64,000 bases of DNA, taken from the NCBI RefSeq assembly GCF_001040845.1, contig NZ_CP011941.1:2176890-2240889 (forward strand), written 5' to 3'. The stretch's first letter is position 1. Each line of letters starts with the position of its first letter. Both the position numbers and the translations under genes were made by a program. The notes under the pieces are model-generated. The model had not been told where the DNA came from. It did no database searches and saw only the letters and a list, made by a program, of their open reading frames with translations. This document shows positions 55,757-64,000 of this stretch, in pieces. Source of the stretch: Synechococcus sp. WH 8020. Lineage in GTDB: Bacteria > Cyanobacteriota > Cyanobacteriia > PCC-6307 > Cyanobiaceae.

Positions 55757-58609
55757 ATGCTCAAGCTCCTGCTGGGTGACCCCAACGCCCGCAAGCTGAA
55801 GCGTTATCAGCCGATCGTTTCAGATATCAATCTGCTCGAGGAGGAGATTGAGCCTTTGAGCGATGACGACCTGCGCCGTCGTACGGCCGAGTTTCGTCAG
55901 CGCTTGGAAGCTGCCGGGTCGCTGGATAAACAAAGGCCCCTATTAGACGAGTTGCTGCCTGAAGCCTTTGCTGTGGTGCGTGAAGCCGGTAAGCGGGTGC
56001 TTGGCATGCGCCATTTCGATGTGCAGATGATCGGTGGCATGGTGCTGCACGAGGGGCAGATCGCCGAGATGAAAACCGGTGAGGGTAAAACGCTCGTTGC
56101 CACCCTCCCCAGTTACCTCAATGCGCTCACGGGACGTGGTGTTCATGTGGTCACAGTCAACGATTACCTGGCGCGCCGCGATGCGGAATGGATGGGTCAG
56201 GTGCATCGATTCCTCGGCCTTTCGGTGGGCTTGATTCAGCAAGACATGACCCCGGCGGAACGCCGGATTAATTACGGCTGCGACATCACCTATGCCACCA
56301 ATTCAGAGCTTGGATTTGATTATCTGCGCGACAACATGGCTGCCGACATCAATGAGGTGGTGCAGCGCGAGTTTCAGTTTTGTGTGATCGACGAAGTCGA
56401 CTCCATTCTGATTGATGAAGCACGCACTCCCTTGATCATTTCAGGCCAGGTGGAACGCCCCCAAGAGAAATATGAGAAAGCCGCAGAAGTGGCGAATGCT
56501 CTTGAGCGGGCCGCCGAAATGGGGAAGGACGGCATCGACCCCGAAGGTGATTACGAGGTGGATGAAAAGCAGCGCAGCTCCACACTCACCGATGAGGGAT
56601 TCGCCAAAGCTGAGGCCTTGATCGGTGTAGCTGATCTCTACAACCCTCAGGATCCATGGGCCCACTACATCACCAATGCCCTGAAGGCCAAGGAGCTGTT
56701 TGTTCGTGATGTGAACTACATCGTTCGCGATGGTGAGGCAGTGATCGTGGACGAGTTCACGGGCAGGGTGATGCCAGGCCGGCGATGGAGTGATGGTCAG
56801 CACCAGGCGATTGAGGCCAAGGAGGGTTTAGCGATTCAGCCGGAAACGCAAACCCTGGCATCGATTACTTACCAGAATTTCTTTCTTCTCTATCCCCGTT
56901 TGGCCGGGATGACCGGCACTGCCAAAACAGAGGAAACGGAATTCGAAAAGACCTACTCCTTGCAGACCGCCATCGTGCCCACCAATCGGGTCCGCGCTCG
57001 CCAGGACTGGGTCGATCAGGTCTACAAAACCGAAACGGCGAAATGGCGAGCCGTTGCCAAGGAAACCGCTGAGGTGCACAAGCAAGGTCGCCCCGTTTTG
57101 GTGGGTACCACCAGTGTGGAGAAAAGTGAGCTGCTCAGTTCCTTATTGGCGGAGGAAAACATCCCCCACAACCTGCTCAATGCCAAGCCAGAAAACGTGG
57201 AGCGGGAGGCGGAAATCGTTGCCCAGGCCGGTCGAGCTGGCTCTGTGACCATTGCGACGAACATGGCGGGACGTGGCACCGACATCATCCTTGGCGGCAA
57301 CAGCGATTACATGGCGCGCCTCAAGTTGCGCGAAGTGCTGCTTCCCCGGCTGGTGCGGCCGGAGGATGGTCATCGGCCCCCCGTTCCTCTCCAGCGCAGT
57401 GCAGAAGGCGGTGGTGGTTTCTCCACGCCTGCTCCTGCAAGTGGTCCTCACGGCAACGCCCCCAGTGAAGCCAAGGCGATTGGCAACCTCTATCCCTGTC
57501 AGCTCACGGAAGAGACGGATCAGTCCCTGGTGGATCTCGCTAAGCAGTTGGTGAAGGCGTGGGGTGATCGCTCTCTCAGTGTGATCGAGCTGGAAGATCG
57601 GATTGCGACGGCAGCAGAGAAAGCCCCAACAGAGGATCCTGAGATTGCCCAGTTGCGTGCGGCAATCGCCCAGGTGAAAGGTGAATACGACGCCGTGGTG
57701 AAACAGGAGGAGATGGGGGTGCGCGAAGCAGGAGGTCTGCATGTGATCGGTACTGAGCGCCATGAATCACGCCGGGTTGATAACCAACTGCGCGGTCGTG
57801 CTGGTCGTCAAGGTGATCCTGGGAGCACGCGATTCTTCTTGTCGTTGGGAGACAACCTCCTGCGCATCTTTGGTGGTGAGCGCGTCGCTGGGTTGATGAA
57901 TGCCTTCCGGGTGGAGGAAGATATGCCGATTGAATCGGGCATGCTCACCCGCTCTCTTGAGGGGGCGCAAAAGAAGGTGGAGACGTACTACTACGACATC
58001 CGTAAGCAGGTGTTTGAGTACGACGAGGTGATGAACAATCAGCGCAAAGCGGTATACACCGAGCGCAGGCGGGTGCTTGATGGCCGTGAACTGAAGAAGC
58101 AGGTGATTGGTTACGGAGAGCGCACGATGAATGAAATTGTTGAAGCCTATGTGAATCCAGACCTCCCTCCCGAGGAATGGGATGTTTCACAGCTTGTGAG
58201 CAAGGTGAAAGAGTTTGTTTATCTACTTGAAGACCTGCAGCCCGATCAACTCCAGGGGCTCTCAATGGATGATCTCAAGGCCTTCCTTCAGGAGCAATTA
58301 CGCAATGCCTACGATCTCAAAGAAGGCCAGATTGAGGAGTTGCGTCCAGGGTTGATGCGAGAAGCCGAGCGTTTCTTCATCCTTCAGCAGATTGATACTC
58401 TCTGGCGTGAGCATCTGCAGGCCATGGATGCCCTGCGTGAATCGGTGGGATTGCGAGGGTACGGACAGAAAGATCCGTTGATTGAATATAAAAATGAAGG
58501 CTACGATATGTTCCTGGAGATGATGACGAATATGCGCCGCAATGTGATCTATTCCATGTTTATGTTCAAACCCGCTCCCCCTGCTGCAGCGCAGACCACC
58601 TCGGCGTAA
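55757..58609 (+). CDS. secA: Preprotein translocase ATPase SecA
   Basis: The motor that pushes preproteins through SecYEG into the thylakoid lumen and periplasm. The ATG at 55757 gives 950 residues starting [19 protein letters not shown]; a TTG four codons earlier is unlikely. Motifs are [14 protein letters not shown] (Walker A), [34 protein letters not shown] and [18 protein letters not shown] cyanobacterial insert near 535-580 contains a low-complexity run [17 protein letters not shown]. The C-terminus lacks the Cys-rich SecB/zinc tail of E. coli. Confidence 0.98.
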   Translation: MLKLLLGDPNARKLKRYQPIVSDINLLEEEIEPLSDDDLRRRTAEFRQRLEAAGSLDKQRPLLDELLPEAFAVVREAGKRVLGMRHFDVQMIGGMVLHEGQIAEMKTGEGKTLVATLPSYLNALTGRGVHVVTVNDYLARRDAEWMGQVHRFLGLSVGLIQQDMTPAERRINYGCDITYATNSELGFDYLRDNMAADINEVVQREFQFCVIDEVDSILIDEARTPLIISGQVERPQEKYEKAAEVANALERAAEMGKDGIDPEGDYEVDEKQRSSTLTDEGFAKAEALIGVADLYNPQDPWAHYITNALKAKELFVRDVNYIVRDGEAVIVDEFTGRVMPGRRWSDGQHQAIEAKEGLAIQPETQTLASITYQNFFLLYPRLAGMTGTAKTEETEFEKTYSLQTAIVPTNRVRARQDWVDQVYKTETAKWRAVAKETAEVHKQGRPVLVGTTSVEKSELLSSLLAEENIPHNLLNAKPENVEREAEIVAQAGRAGSVTIATNMAGRGTDIILGGNSDYMARLKLREVLLPRLVRPEDGHRPPVPLQRSAEGGGGFSTPAPASGPHGNAPSEAKAIGNLYPCQLTEETDQSLVDLAKQLVKAWGDRSLSVIELEDRIATAAEKAPTEDPEIAQLRAAIAQVKGEYDAVVKQEEMGVREAGGLHVIGTERHESRRVDNQLRGRAGRQGDPGSTRFFLSLGDNLLRIFGGERVAGLMNAFRVEEDMPIESGMLTRSLEGAQKKVETYYYDIRKQVFEYDEVMNNQRKAVYTERRRVLDGRELKKQVIGYGERTMNEIVEAYVNPDLPPEEWDVSQLVSKVKEFVYLLEDLQPDQLQGLSMDDLKAFLQEQLRNAYDLKEGQIEELRPGLMREAERFFILQQIDTLWREHLQAMDALRESVGLRGYGQKDPLIEYKNEGYDMFLEMMTNMRRNVIYSMFMFKPAPPAAAQTTSA

Positions 58610-58620
58610 GCCCCAGAGCG

Positions 58621-59367
58621 TTAGTCCCCTAGAAACTCAAGGATTTCTCTGTCCTTGAGGTTTTGGGATTGGCCCGTACTTACTTCACGAATGGTTTCTC
58701 CGCTTCCTCCCGCGGCAACAGCGTTTAGGCAGCTTTGTAGTTCGCTCACCTGATTTTCAAGTTGATCAATCCGCTCCATCAAGTTGCGGATCACATTGGC
58801 TTCTGCATCAGGTAGAGCTGAGTGCGCTAGGGGGTTAATCCGTACGCCGCTCTGATGGATCACTCGCCCGGGGATGCCCACAACCGTGCAATTCTGCTCA
58901 ACACTGCGCACAACGACGGATCCAGCGCCAATCCTGGTGTTAGCACCCACCTCAATGGCTCCCAGCACCTTGGCGCCAGCTCCCACGACAACGTTGTTGG
59001 CGAGGGTTGGGTGACGCTTGCCGCTGTCTTTGCCAGTTCCACCCAGGGTCACACCCTGATACAGAAGACAGCGATCGCCAATTTCGCTCGTTTCACCAAT
59101 CACGACCCCCATGCCGTGATCAATGAACACACCTCGGCCAATCGTGGCCCCCGGGTGGATCTCCACGCCGGTGATTCCTCTGCCCAGCTGGCTTAGCAGG
59201 CGTGCCGGCAATTTCAGGGGTAGCCGGGAGCGCCAAAGCCGATGGCTCAGCCTGTGCAAGCTGATCGCTTGAAACCCTGGGTAGCAGAGCAGGATCTCCA
59301 ATGGTCCCCGCGCCGCAGGATCCCGTTCGCGGATGATCGCAAAGTCGGCCCGAATTTGATCAAGCAT
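58621..59367 (-). CDS. cysE: Serine O-acetyltransferase
   Basis: CysE acetylates serine, committing it to cysteine synthesis. The 248-residue protein has the N-terminal helical domain (IRERDPAARGPLEILLCYPGFQAISLHRL) and a left-handed beta-helix with GVEIHPGATIGRGVFIDHGMGVVIGETSEIGD, the catalytic His within IHPGA and DHGMG. A coiled-coil-like tail (MERIDQLENQVSELQSCL) is followed by GSGETIREVS. Convergent with secA. Confidence 0.94.
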   Translation of the reverse strand: MLDQIRADFAIIRERDPAARGPLEILLCYPGFQAISLHRLSHRLWRSRLPLKLPARLLSQLGRGITGVEIHPGATIGRGVFIDHGMGVVIGETSEIGDRCLLYQGVTLGGTGKDSGKRHPTLANNVVVGAGAKVLGAIEVGANTRIGAGSVVVRSVEQNCTVVGIPGRVIHQSGVRINPLAHSALPDAEANVIRNLMERIDQLENQVSELQSCLNAVAAGGSGETIREVSTGQSQNLKDREILEFLGD

Positions 59368-59447
59368 GGCCTTGCTGCTTTGAGCCTTTGGCTAATGCAC
59401 TCATCATCTCGTGCGGGCAACCCTTTTCGCGGCGTATTCGTGCCTGA

Positions 59448-60437
59448 TCAGTGGCTGATCAGGCCAATTTCTTTGCGGAGTAGCTCGATCGTGTCACCAC
59501 TGAGGTAGCTCTCGGCGCAGTGCACTTGAGGCATGCGCATCAGCTGGGAGCGGTTTTGACGGAGGCTTTGCTCCACCAACGGCATGCTGGGGCGGTCACA
59601 GAGCACGTGGCTGGAGGCGCGCAGAAGGGCTAGTAGCCGGCTGCCGATGTCAGGGGTGGCCGTCATCAGCAAGAGGTCATTGCCGCGCATGCTGTGGAGG
59701 ATCACTTCGGCGGCTCGCAGGATGCCGGGGCTGATGCTCACAAGGCCGACGCAGCTGCCTTGGCGGAGCTCTTTGAGCATCCCCAATTCCGCTTTGAAGT
59801 CGTTGAGATCCACCGCAACAGCGCGTACACCGTGTTTCTTGGCGAGCTCTTCTACGGGCTGGAGGAAGTATCTGCTCGTCACCACCGTGCCATTGCTTGC
59901 GTTCTCGAGCACGCTCTCGAGTTCTTCCATCGGCACCACTTCCACAGGCACATTGATGTTGGGTTCGAGTTCTTCTGCGATGAGCATCGAAGCGCCAATG
60001 TCTTCACGAGGGGTGCTTACAAGCACCCTGGCGCCGCAGCGCAGGCGCCAATCGATTTCTCGCGTGAGCAGCTCTCTGGTTTGCTGCAGGGTGCAACCCG
60101 CGTTGAGCAGGCCATCCACGCATTTGCGCACCTCTCGATCGAGATCGGTGACGCCACGATTGCGGATATGGGGCGGGGTTCGGATCTCCCGTGGCTTCTG
60201 TTGATCGCGCACATAGATCCCGGAACCGGCCATTGCTTCCACCACCCCATCGGTTTCCAGTTGGCGGTAAACCTTGCTGATGGTGTTGCGATGCAAGCCG
60301 GTCTGCATCGCGAGCTGCCTCGTACTCGGAAGACGATGCCCTGGCGGGTAGTGCCGGGCGGCGATGGCGAAACAGATCTGGTTGTAGAGCTGGGTCGATG
60401 CCGGTATGTCGCTTTCCTGTTGGATGTGGAATCGCAC
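59448..60437 (-). CDS. plmA: PlmA-type GntR regulator
   Basis: A GTG at 60437 gives 329 residues starting VRFHIQQESDIPASTQLYNQI; a TTG at 60491 in the same frame would add 18. Residues 1-75 are a winged-helix GntR domain (HRLPSTRQLAMQTGLHRNTISKVYRQLETDGVVE). The long C-terminal part (EIDWRLRCGARVLVSTPREDIGA, GTVVTSRYFLQPVEEL, ILRAAEVILHSMRGNDLLLMT) is not the usual UTRA or aminotransferase effector domain. It fits the cyanobacteria-wide regulator PlmA, reported to interact with PipX and PII, linking it to nitrogen and carbon status. The assignment is from memory of the family. Confidence 0.85.
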   Translation of the reverse strand: MRFHIQQESDIPASTQLYNQICFAIAARHYPPGHRLPSTRQLAMQTGLHRNTISKVYRQLETDGVVEAMAGSGIYVRDQQKPREIRTPPHIRNRGVTDLDREVRKCVDGLLNAGCTLQQTRELLTREIDWRLRCGARVLVSTPREDIGASMLIAEELEPNINVPVEVVPMEELESVLENASNGTVVTSRYFLQPVEELAKKHGVRAVAVDLNDFKAELGMLKELRQGSCVGLVSISPGILRAAEVILHSMRGNDLLLMTATPDIGSRLLALLRASSHVLCDRPSMPLVEQSLRQNRSQLMRMPQVHCAESYLSGDTIELLRKEIGLISH

Positions 60438-60540
60438 GCCGGTGGACCGGATTGATGTGGCCACCTTAAGGACTGGATGGCTTGGTGACAATTGCTGAGC
60501 TGATCCTTGCCCTGATCTAGCGGCTTATCTTCACGCGCTG

Positions 60541-61320
60541 ATGCCAAGTTTTTCGATTCTTCCTCCTGTGCTTCCCAAGCCATCGCCAGGGTCCTGGGTA
60601 ACGCTGAACACCGGTCCAGTGCCCTTGCGCTGCTGGTGGGCGCCCACCAGCAGCGCAAGGCCGGCTAGCGGTGCTGTGATCGTGCTTCCCGAGATCTTTG
60701 GCCTGAATTGTTGGGTGCGTGGTGTGGCTGACCGCTTGTCGGCGGCTGGTGTTCCGGCCCTCGCGATGCCGTTGTTTGCGCGGACAGCCCCAGAGCTCGA
60801 GCTTGGTTATGACCCGGAGTCCACCAGCGAAGGTCGGCGCCATAAGGAGGCCACGAGCGCCGAGGCGATCCTTGCGGATGTTCAAGCTTCGATCGATTGG
60901 CTGCGGCATGCGCTTGAAGCCAATGATCGGCCTCTGCGGATCACGGTGGTGGGGTTCTGTTTCGGGGGCCATGCCGCTCTGCTGGCCGCCACCCTGGCTG
61001 ATGTGCAGGTCAGCTTGGATTTTTATGGGGCAGGGGTGAGCCGTGGGCGGCCCGGTGGAGGAGCCCCCAGCTTGGAGTTGCTGCCCTCGGTGCAGGGAGA
61101 GCTGCATTGTTTGTGCGGCAGCCTTGATCCCCTGATCCCAAGGTCGGATCAACAGGCGATTCAAGCGGCATTGCAAGCCGAGGATCCCTCTGGTTTGCGC
61201 TTGCGTTACAGCGCATTTGAGGGGGCTGATCACGGCTTCATGTGCGAAGCCCGAGATCAGTACCACCAGGCCTCAGCGCAGGAGGGCTGGCGACTGCTGC
61301 TGGAGGCGGCTCAGTCTTGA
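60541..61320 (+). CDS. Dienelactone hydrolase family protein
   Basis: A 259-residue alpha/beta hydrolase. The nucleophile is Cys in [11 protein letters not shown], the acid is Asp in CGSLDPLIP and the His is in GADHGFM, the DLH triad. An early [20 protein letters not shown] is the oxyanion region. Natural substrate unknown; cyanobacterial members are often called carboxymethylenebutenolidase by homology. Residues 28-40 ([13 protein letters not shown]) are encoded by a perfect 38-bp palindrome. The 3' end overlaps infC by 10 bp. Confidence 0.88.
   Translation: MPSFSILPPVLPKPSPGSWVTLNTGPVPLRCWWAPTSSARPASGAVIVLPEIFGLNCWVRGVADRLSAAGVPALAMPLFARTAPELELGYDPESTSEGRRHKEATSAEAILADVQASIDWLRHALEANDRPLRITVVGFCFGGHAALLAATLADVQVSLDFYGAGVSRGRPGGGAPSLELLPSVQGELHCLCGSLDPLIPRSDQQAIQAALQAEDPSGLRLRYSAFEGADHGFMCEARDQYHQASAQEGWRLLLEAAQS
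60623..60660 (+). repeat. perfect 38-nt palindrome inside the DLH gene
   Basis: CCTTGCGCTGCTGGTGGGC at 60623-60641 is exactly the reverse complement of 60642-60660, with no loop. The two half-sites are each 19 bp. It lies within a coding region, so the reading frame passes through both arms. Confidence 0.97.
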
Positions 61321-61949
61321 GTGCTGATCCGACGAGCGGGTGAAGGGATGGTGCGTACCGCTTTGTTCACCACTTCTTCGTCCTTGTCTTTCTTGACCAG
61401 CGGCGCTTTGCGGGGGGTCAGAAACATGATCATGTTGCGGCCTTCGCGCTTCGGAGGCTGCTGCACCTCGGCGGGCTCTTCCAGGTCTTTGGCCATTCGG
61501 CGCAGCAACACCTCGGCTAAGGCGGTGTGCTGAATCTCCCGGCCTCGGAAAATAACCGTGCATTTCACCTTGTCGCCCGCCTTGAGGAAGCGCTGGGCTT
61601 GACCGATGCGGACGTCGTAATCGTGCTGGTCGATTTTGTAACGCATCTTGACCTCTTTGACTTCGGTCTGATGCGACTTTTTCTTCGCTTCTTTGGCCTT
61701 CTTTTCTTGCTCGAATTTGAATTTGCCGTAGTCCATGATCCGGCAAACCGGAGGATCGGCTTTCTCGCTCACCAGCACGAGATCGAGTTCGCGTTCGCGC
61801 GCAACTTCTAATGCTTGCTCCCGGTCGATCACCCCGAGTTGTTCTCCGTCTGCGTCAACAACCCTGAGCTGTGGGTAATTGATGCGGTCATTGATGTTGG
61901 GGAGCTCCCGGACGGGGGCGCGACGATCAAAGCGAGGACGTGGAGGCAT
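61311..61949 (-). CDS. infC: Translation initiation factor IF-3
   Basis: IF-3 keeps the 30S subunit free of 50S and checks the start codon. The 212-residue protein has an N-terminal domain ([28 protein letters not shown]), a lysine-rich linker ([25 protein letters not shown]) and the C-terminal domain ([31 protein letters not shown]). A basic extension of about 45 residues follows residue 170. The start here is ATG, not the AUU used by many infC genes. Neighbouring rpmI-rplT are not adjacent. Confidence 0.97.
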   Translation of the reverse strand: MPPRPRFDRRAPVRELPNINDRINYPQLRVVDADGEQLGVIDREQALEVARERELDLVLVSEKADPPVCRIMDYGKFKFEQEKKAKEAKKKSHQTEVKEVKMRYKIDQHDYDVRIGQAQRFLKAGDKVKCTVIFRGREIQHTALAEVLLRRMAKDLEEPAEVQQPPKREGRNMIMFLTPRKAPLVKKDKDEEVVNKAVRTIPSPARRISTQD

Positions 61950-62002
61950 TCAGTGTTGTGAAGGGCTGCTGATTGAAAGCGGTGCTCAGCAGAATTTGCT
62001 CT

Positions 62003-62935
62003 TTAGCCTAGACCCGCTTCGATCAGTCGTATCGCTTCGCTGAGGGCATCCTGACCTGTGAGCCAGTGGGGGCTGTGTTGGCGGCGGAACCAGGTGCGTT
62101 GACGCTTGGCAAACTGCTGGGTGCGGCGGGTGGTGGTAGCGATGGCCTGGGCTTCGTTTAGGCCTCCTTGCAGCACCTCTAGTGCTTCGCCGTAGCCGAT
62201 CGTTTGCAGCATGGGGAGATCAGGTCCATAGCGCTGGCTCAGCTGCCGCGTTTCTTCAAGCAAGCCATCCTGATAGATCTGCTGGGTCCGTTGGGCGATC
62301 CGTGAGCGCAGCTCCATGGGATTGAGTCCGAGCTCCAGCACGCGCCAGGGCGGTGGATTAGCCGACTGTTGCTCGCTCATCGGTTTGCCGCTGCAGTACA
62401 GAACCTCCAGAGCGCGTTGGGTGCGAACCGCATCCGCAGGGGCGATTTTGGCGGCTGCTTGGGGATCGGCCTGTTGGAGGAGCTGGTGGCAGTTCGCTTG
62501 ACCGAGTGCGCTCAGTTGGCGGCGTAGCTCGGCTTGAGGAGGCACGGCTGGAGGCTGCAGTCCTTGGGTGAGGGCCTTGAGGTACAAGCCGCTGCCTCCG
62601 GCTAAAAAGGCAACGCCTCGCTTGTTGAGAACCTGGCTTACGACCGCAGCGGCTTCTTGCTGAAATTCCTGCAGCGTGATTGGTTGATCAGGGGAACGGA
62701 GGTCGAGGAGGTGATGGGTGACGCGCTGTTGTTGCTCGGCTGTGGGTTTGGCCGTGCCGATATCCATGTCTCGGTAAAGCTGGCGCGAATCGATATTGAG
62801 GATCTCCAGCTGGAAGTGCTCAGCAAGCTCAAGCGCGAGCGCGGTTTTGCCGCTCGCCGTTGGCCCAACGAGCGCCACAACGAGGGGTGCCTTCTCACCG
62901 GCATCGGGGCCAAATTCAGGGCTGATCTGATTCAT
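62003..62935 (-). CDS. miaA: tRNA dimethylallyltransferase
   Basis: MiaA adds a dimethylallyl group to A37 of tRNAs reading U-starting codons. The ATG at 62935 gives 310 residues starting [11 protein letters not shown]. The P-loop VGPTASGKT is near residues 24-32; [18 protein letters not shown] and [12 protein letters not shown] follow. The C-terminal [16 protein letters not shown] matches the family. It starts 118 bp from divergent gyrB. Confidence 0.96.
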   Translation of the reverse strand: MNQISPEFGPDAGEKAPLVVALVGPTASGKTALALELAEHFQLEILNIDSRQLYRDMDIGTAKPTAEQQQRVTHHLLDLRSPDQPITLQEFQQEAAAVVSQVLNKRGVAFLAGGSGLYLKALTQGLQPPAVPPQAELRRQLSALGQANCHQLLQQADPQAAAKIAPADAVRTQRALEVLYCSGKPMSEQQSANPPPWRVLELGLNPMELRSRIAQRTQQIYQDGLLEETRQLSQRYGPDLPMLQTIGYGEALEVLQGGLNEAQAIATTTRRTQQFAKRQRTWFRRQHSPHWLTGQDALSEAIRLIEAGLG

Positions 62936-63053
62936 CGAAGAAACGATGGGGTGCATCCCCTTTAAAAATGATGCGTCAGAGGCTTCTGCGAGCGCCTCTG
63001 GGAGACCGGTGGTAAGTTGAGGTTGAAAAGGTGGCCGGGCCGACGACGAGCGC

Positions 63054-64000
63054 ATGAGCGAAGCCGCAAAAGTTCAAGCCGCCTACGGCGCTGAACAGAT
63101 TCAGGTTCTTGAAGGCCTGGAGCCGGTGCGAAAACGCCCGGGGATGTACATCGGCACCACCGGTCCCCGTGGGCTCCACCACCTCGTGTATGAGGTGGTG
63201 GACAATGCCGTGGATGAGGCCCTCGCTGGGCATTGCAACGAGATCACGGTCGTTCTTGGAGAAGACGGCTCGGCGTTTGTGAGTGATAACGGCCGAGGAA
63301 TCCCAACGGATGTTCACCCCCGCACTGGGAAGAGCGCCCTGGAAACCGTGCTCACGGTGTTGCATGCCGGTGGCAAGTTTGGAGCCGGTGGCTACAAGGT
63401 CTCGGGTGGCTTGCACGGTGTCGGCGTTTCCGTCGTGAATGCCCTGAGCGAGTGGGTTGAAGTCACCGTGCGCCGTCAAGGGCAGGTGCATCGTCAACGC
63501 TTTGAGCGTGGTGCTGCCATCGGAAGCCTTGCCTCAGAGCCTCAGCCAGCTGAGGAGAGCGGGATCACTGGTACCAGCGTTTGCTTTAAGCCCGATCACG
63601 AGATTTTTACGGGCGGTATTGAGTTTGATTATTCGACCCTTTCCGCACGATTGCGTGAGCTGGCCTACCTCAATGGTGGTGTGCGCATTGTGTTTCGCGA
63701 TGAGAGAGAGGCTGCAAGGGATCAGGAGGGCCAGCCCCATGAAGAGCTCTATTTCTATGAGGGTGGCATTAAAGAATATGTGGCCTATATGAATGCGGAG
63801 AAAGATCCTCTGCATCCGGAAATTATTTATGTCAATTCCGAAAAAGATGGAGTGTCCGTGGAGGCTGCACTTCAGTGGTGTGTTGATGCTTACTCCGACA
63901 GTATTCTTGGCTTTGCGAATAACATCCGCACGGTTGATGGTGGCACCCATATTGAAGGCTTAAAAACCGTTCTCACCCGTACTCTTAATTCGTTTGCGAA
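63054..64000 (+). CDS. gyrB: DNA gyrase subunit B (partial, C-terminus off the window)
   Basis: The ATPase subunit of gyrase, which supercoils DNA. Only about 315 residues are in the window. [36 protein letters not shown] (ATP-binding), DNGRGIP, and [27 protein letters not shown] are all present. The transducer domain is reached ([11 protein letters not shown]) when the window ends. The TOPRIM and C-terminal parts lie outside. Confidence 0.98.
   Translation, partial: MSEAAKVQAAYGAEQIQVLEGLEPVRKRPGMYIGTTGPRGLHHLVYEVVDNAVDEALAGHCNEITVVLGEDGSAFVSDNGRGIPTDVHPRTGKSALETVLTVLHAGGKFGAGGYKVSGGLHGVGVSVVNALSEWVEVTVRRQGQVHRQRFERGAAIGSLASEPQPAEESGITGTSVCFKPDHEIFTGGIEFDYSTLSARLRELAYLNGGVRIVFRDEREAARDQEGQPHEELYFYEGGIKEYVAYMNAEKDPLHPEIIYVNSEKDGVSVEAALQWCVDAYSDSILGFANNIRTVDGGTHIEGLKTVLTRTLNSFA

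Noticed and set aside
61947-61949. Possible AUU start of infC
   Set aside because: The frame starts with ATG here, so the usual AUU-based autoregulation is not indicated.
1-64000. Search for CRISPR arrays, insertion sequences, integrases, attachment sites, toxin-antitoxin pairs and phage modules
   Set aside because: None seen. The holin-like gene at 42170 has no phage context, and the HNH gene at 7839 has no intron, restriction or transposon partner.

Overview
This window reads as core chromosome of a marine picocyanobacterium, most likely a marine Synechococcus of moderate GC. The grounds are a set of cyanobacterial or plastid-type genes: gap2, psbZ, ycf37, the ycf23 family (DUF561), an ssl1498-type light-harvesting-like protein, the sulfolipid genes sqdB and sqdX, a plmA-type GntR regulator, and cobalamin genes cbiD and cobH/cbiC. 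Genes are tightly packed, with many convergent 3' overlaps of 10-46 bp. Base composition is too GC-rich for high-light Prochlorococcus. No strain can be named from the sequence alone.

Layout. 1-13 kb: partial murC, gap2, thiL with a cyclophilin, efp-accB, pdxA, an epimerase, an HNH nuclease and a SNF2-type helicase, then small secreted, membrane or coiled-coil proteins and tRNA-Gly(CCC). 12.4-16.5 kb: a class V aminotransferase, cbiD and guaA. 16.5-17.7 kb: an AT-rich stretch with one orphan ORF. 17.7-25.9 kb: two small proteins leading into mrdA, the sqdB-sqdX operon, a small light-harvesting-like protein, thiG, and rpmI-rplT-ycf37. 25.9-35.2 kb: a SpoIID-like protein and a GT2 glycosyltransferase, then the minus-strand series tig-clpP-clpX-LRAT-dnaX. 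35.3-46.6 kb: asd-dapA-rnj (lysine pathway plus an RNase J-type nuclease), tilS, ycf23, a 4-TM holin-like protein, uvrB and a four-ACT lysC. 46.7-55.7 kb: a CsgG-like secreted protein, holA, cobH/cbiC, mutS, psbZ, ribH, tRNA-Gly(GCC), a broken VOC gene, a GNAT enzyme and a GT4 glycosyltransferase. 55.7-64 kb: secA, cysE, plmA, a dienelactone hydrolase, infC, miaA and partial gyrB.

The genes are mostly housekeeping: peptidoglycan (murC, mrdA, and the diaminopimelate branch lysC-asd-dapA that also feeds lysine), protein folding and turnover (tig, clpP, clpX), DNA replication and repair (dnaX, holA, mutS, uvrB, gyrB), membrane lipids (sqdB, sqdX, accB, possibly the GT2) and cofactors (thiL, thiG, pdxA, ribH, cbiD, cobH).

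I found no insertion sequence, prophage, CRISPR array or obvious new defence system. The best leads are small: a perfect 38-nt palindrome inside the dienelactone hydrolase gene and a second near-perfect hairpin inside the GT4 gene; two cobalamin genes whose conserved N-termini extend upstream of any canonical start codon; a VOC gene that appears both internally deleted and frameshifted; and the AT-rich island at 16.5-17.7 kb.
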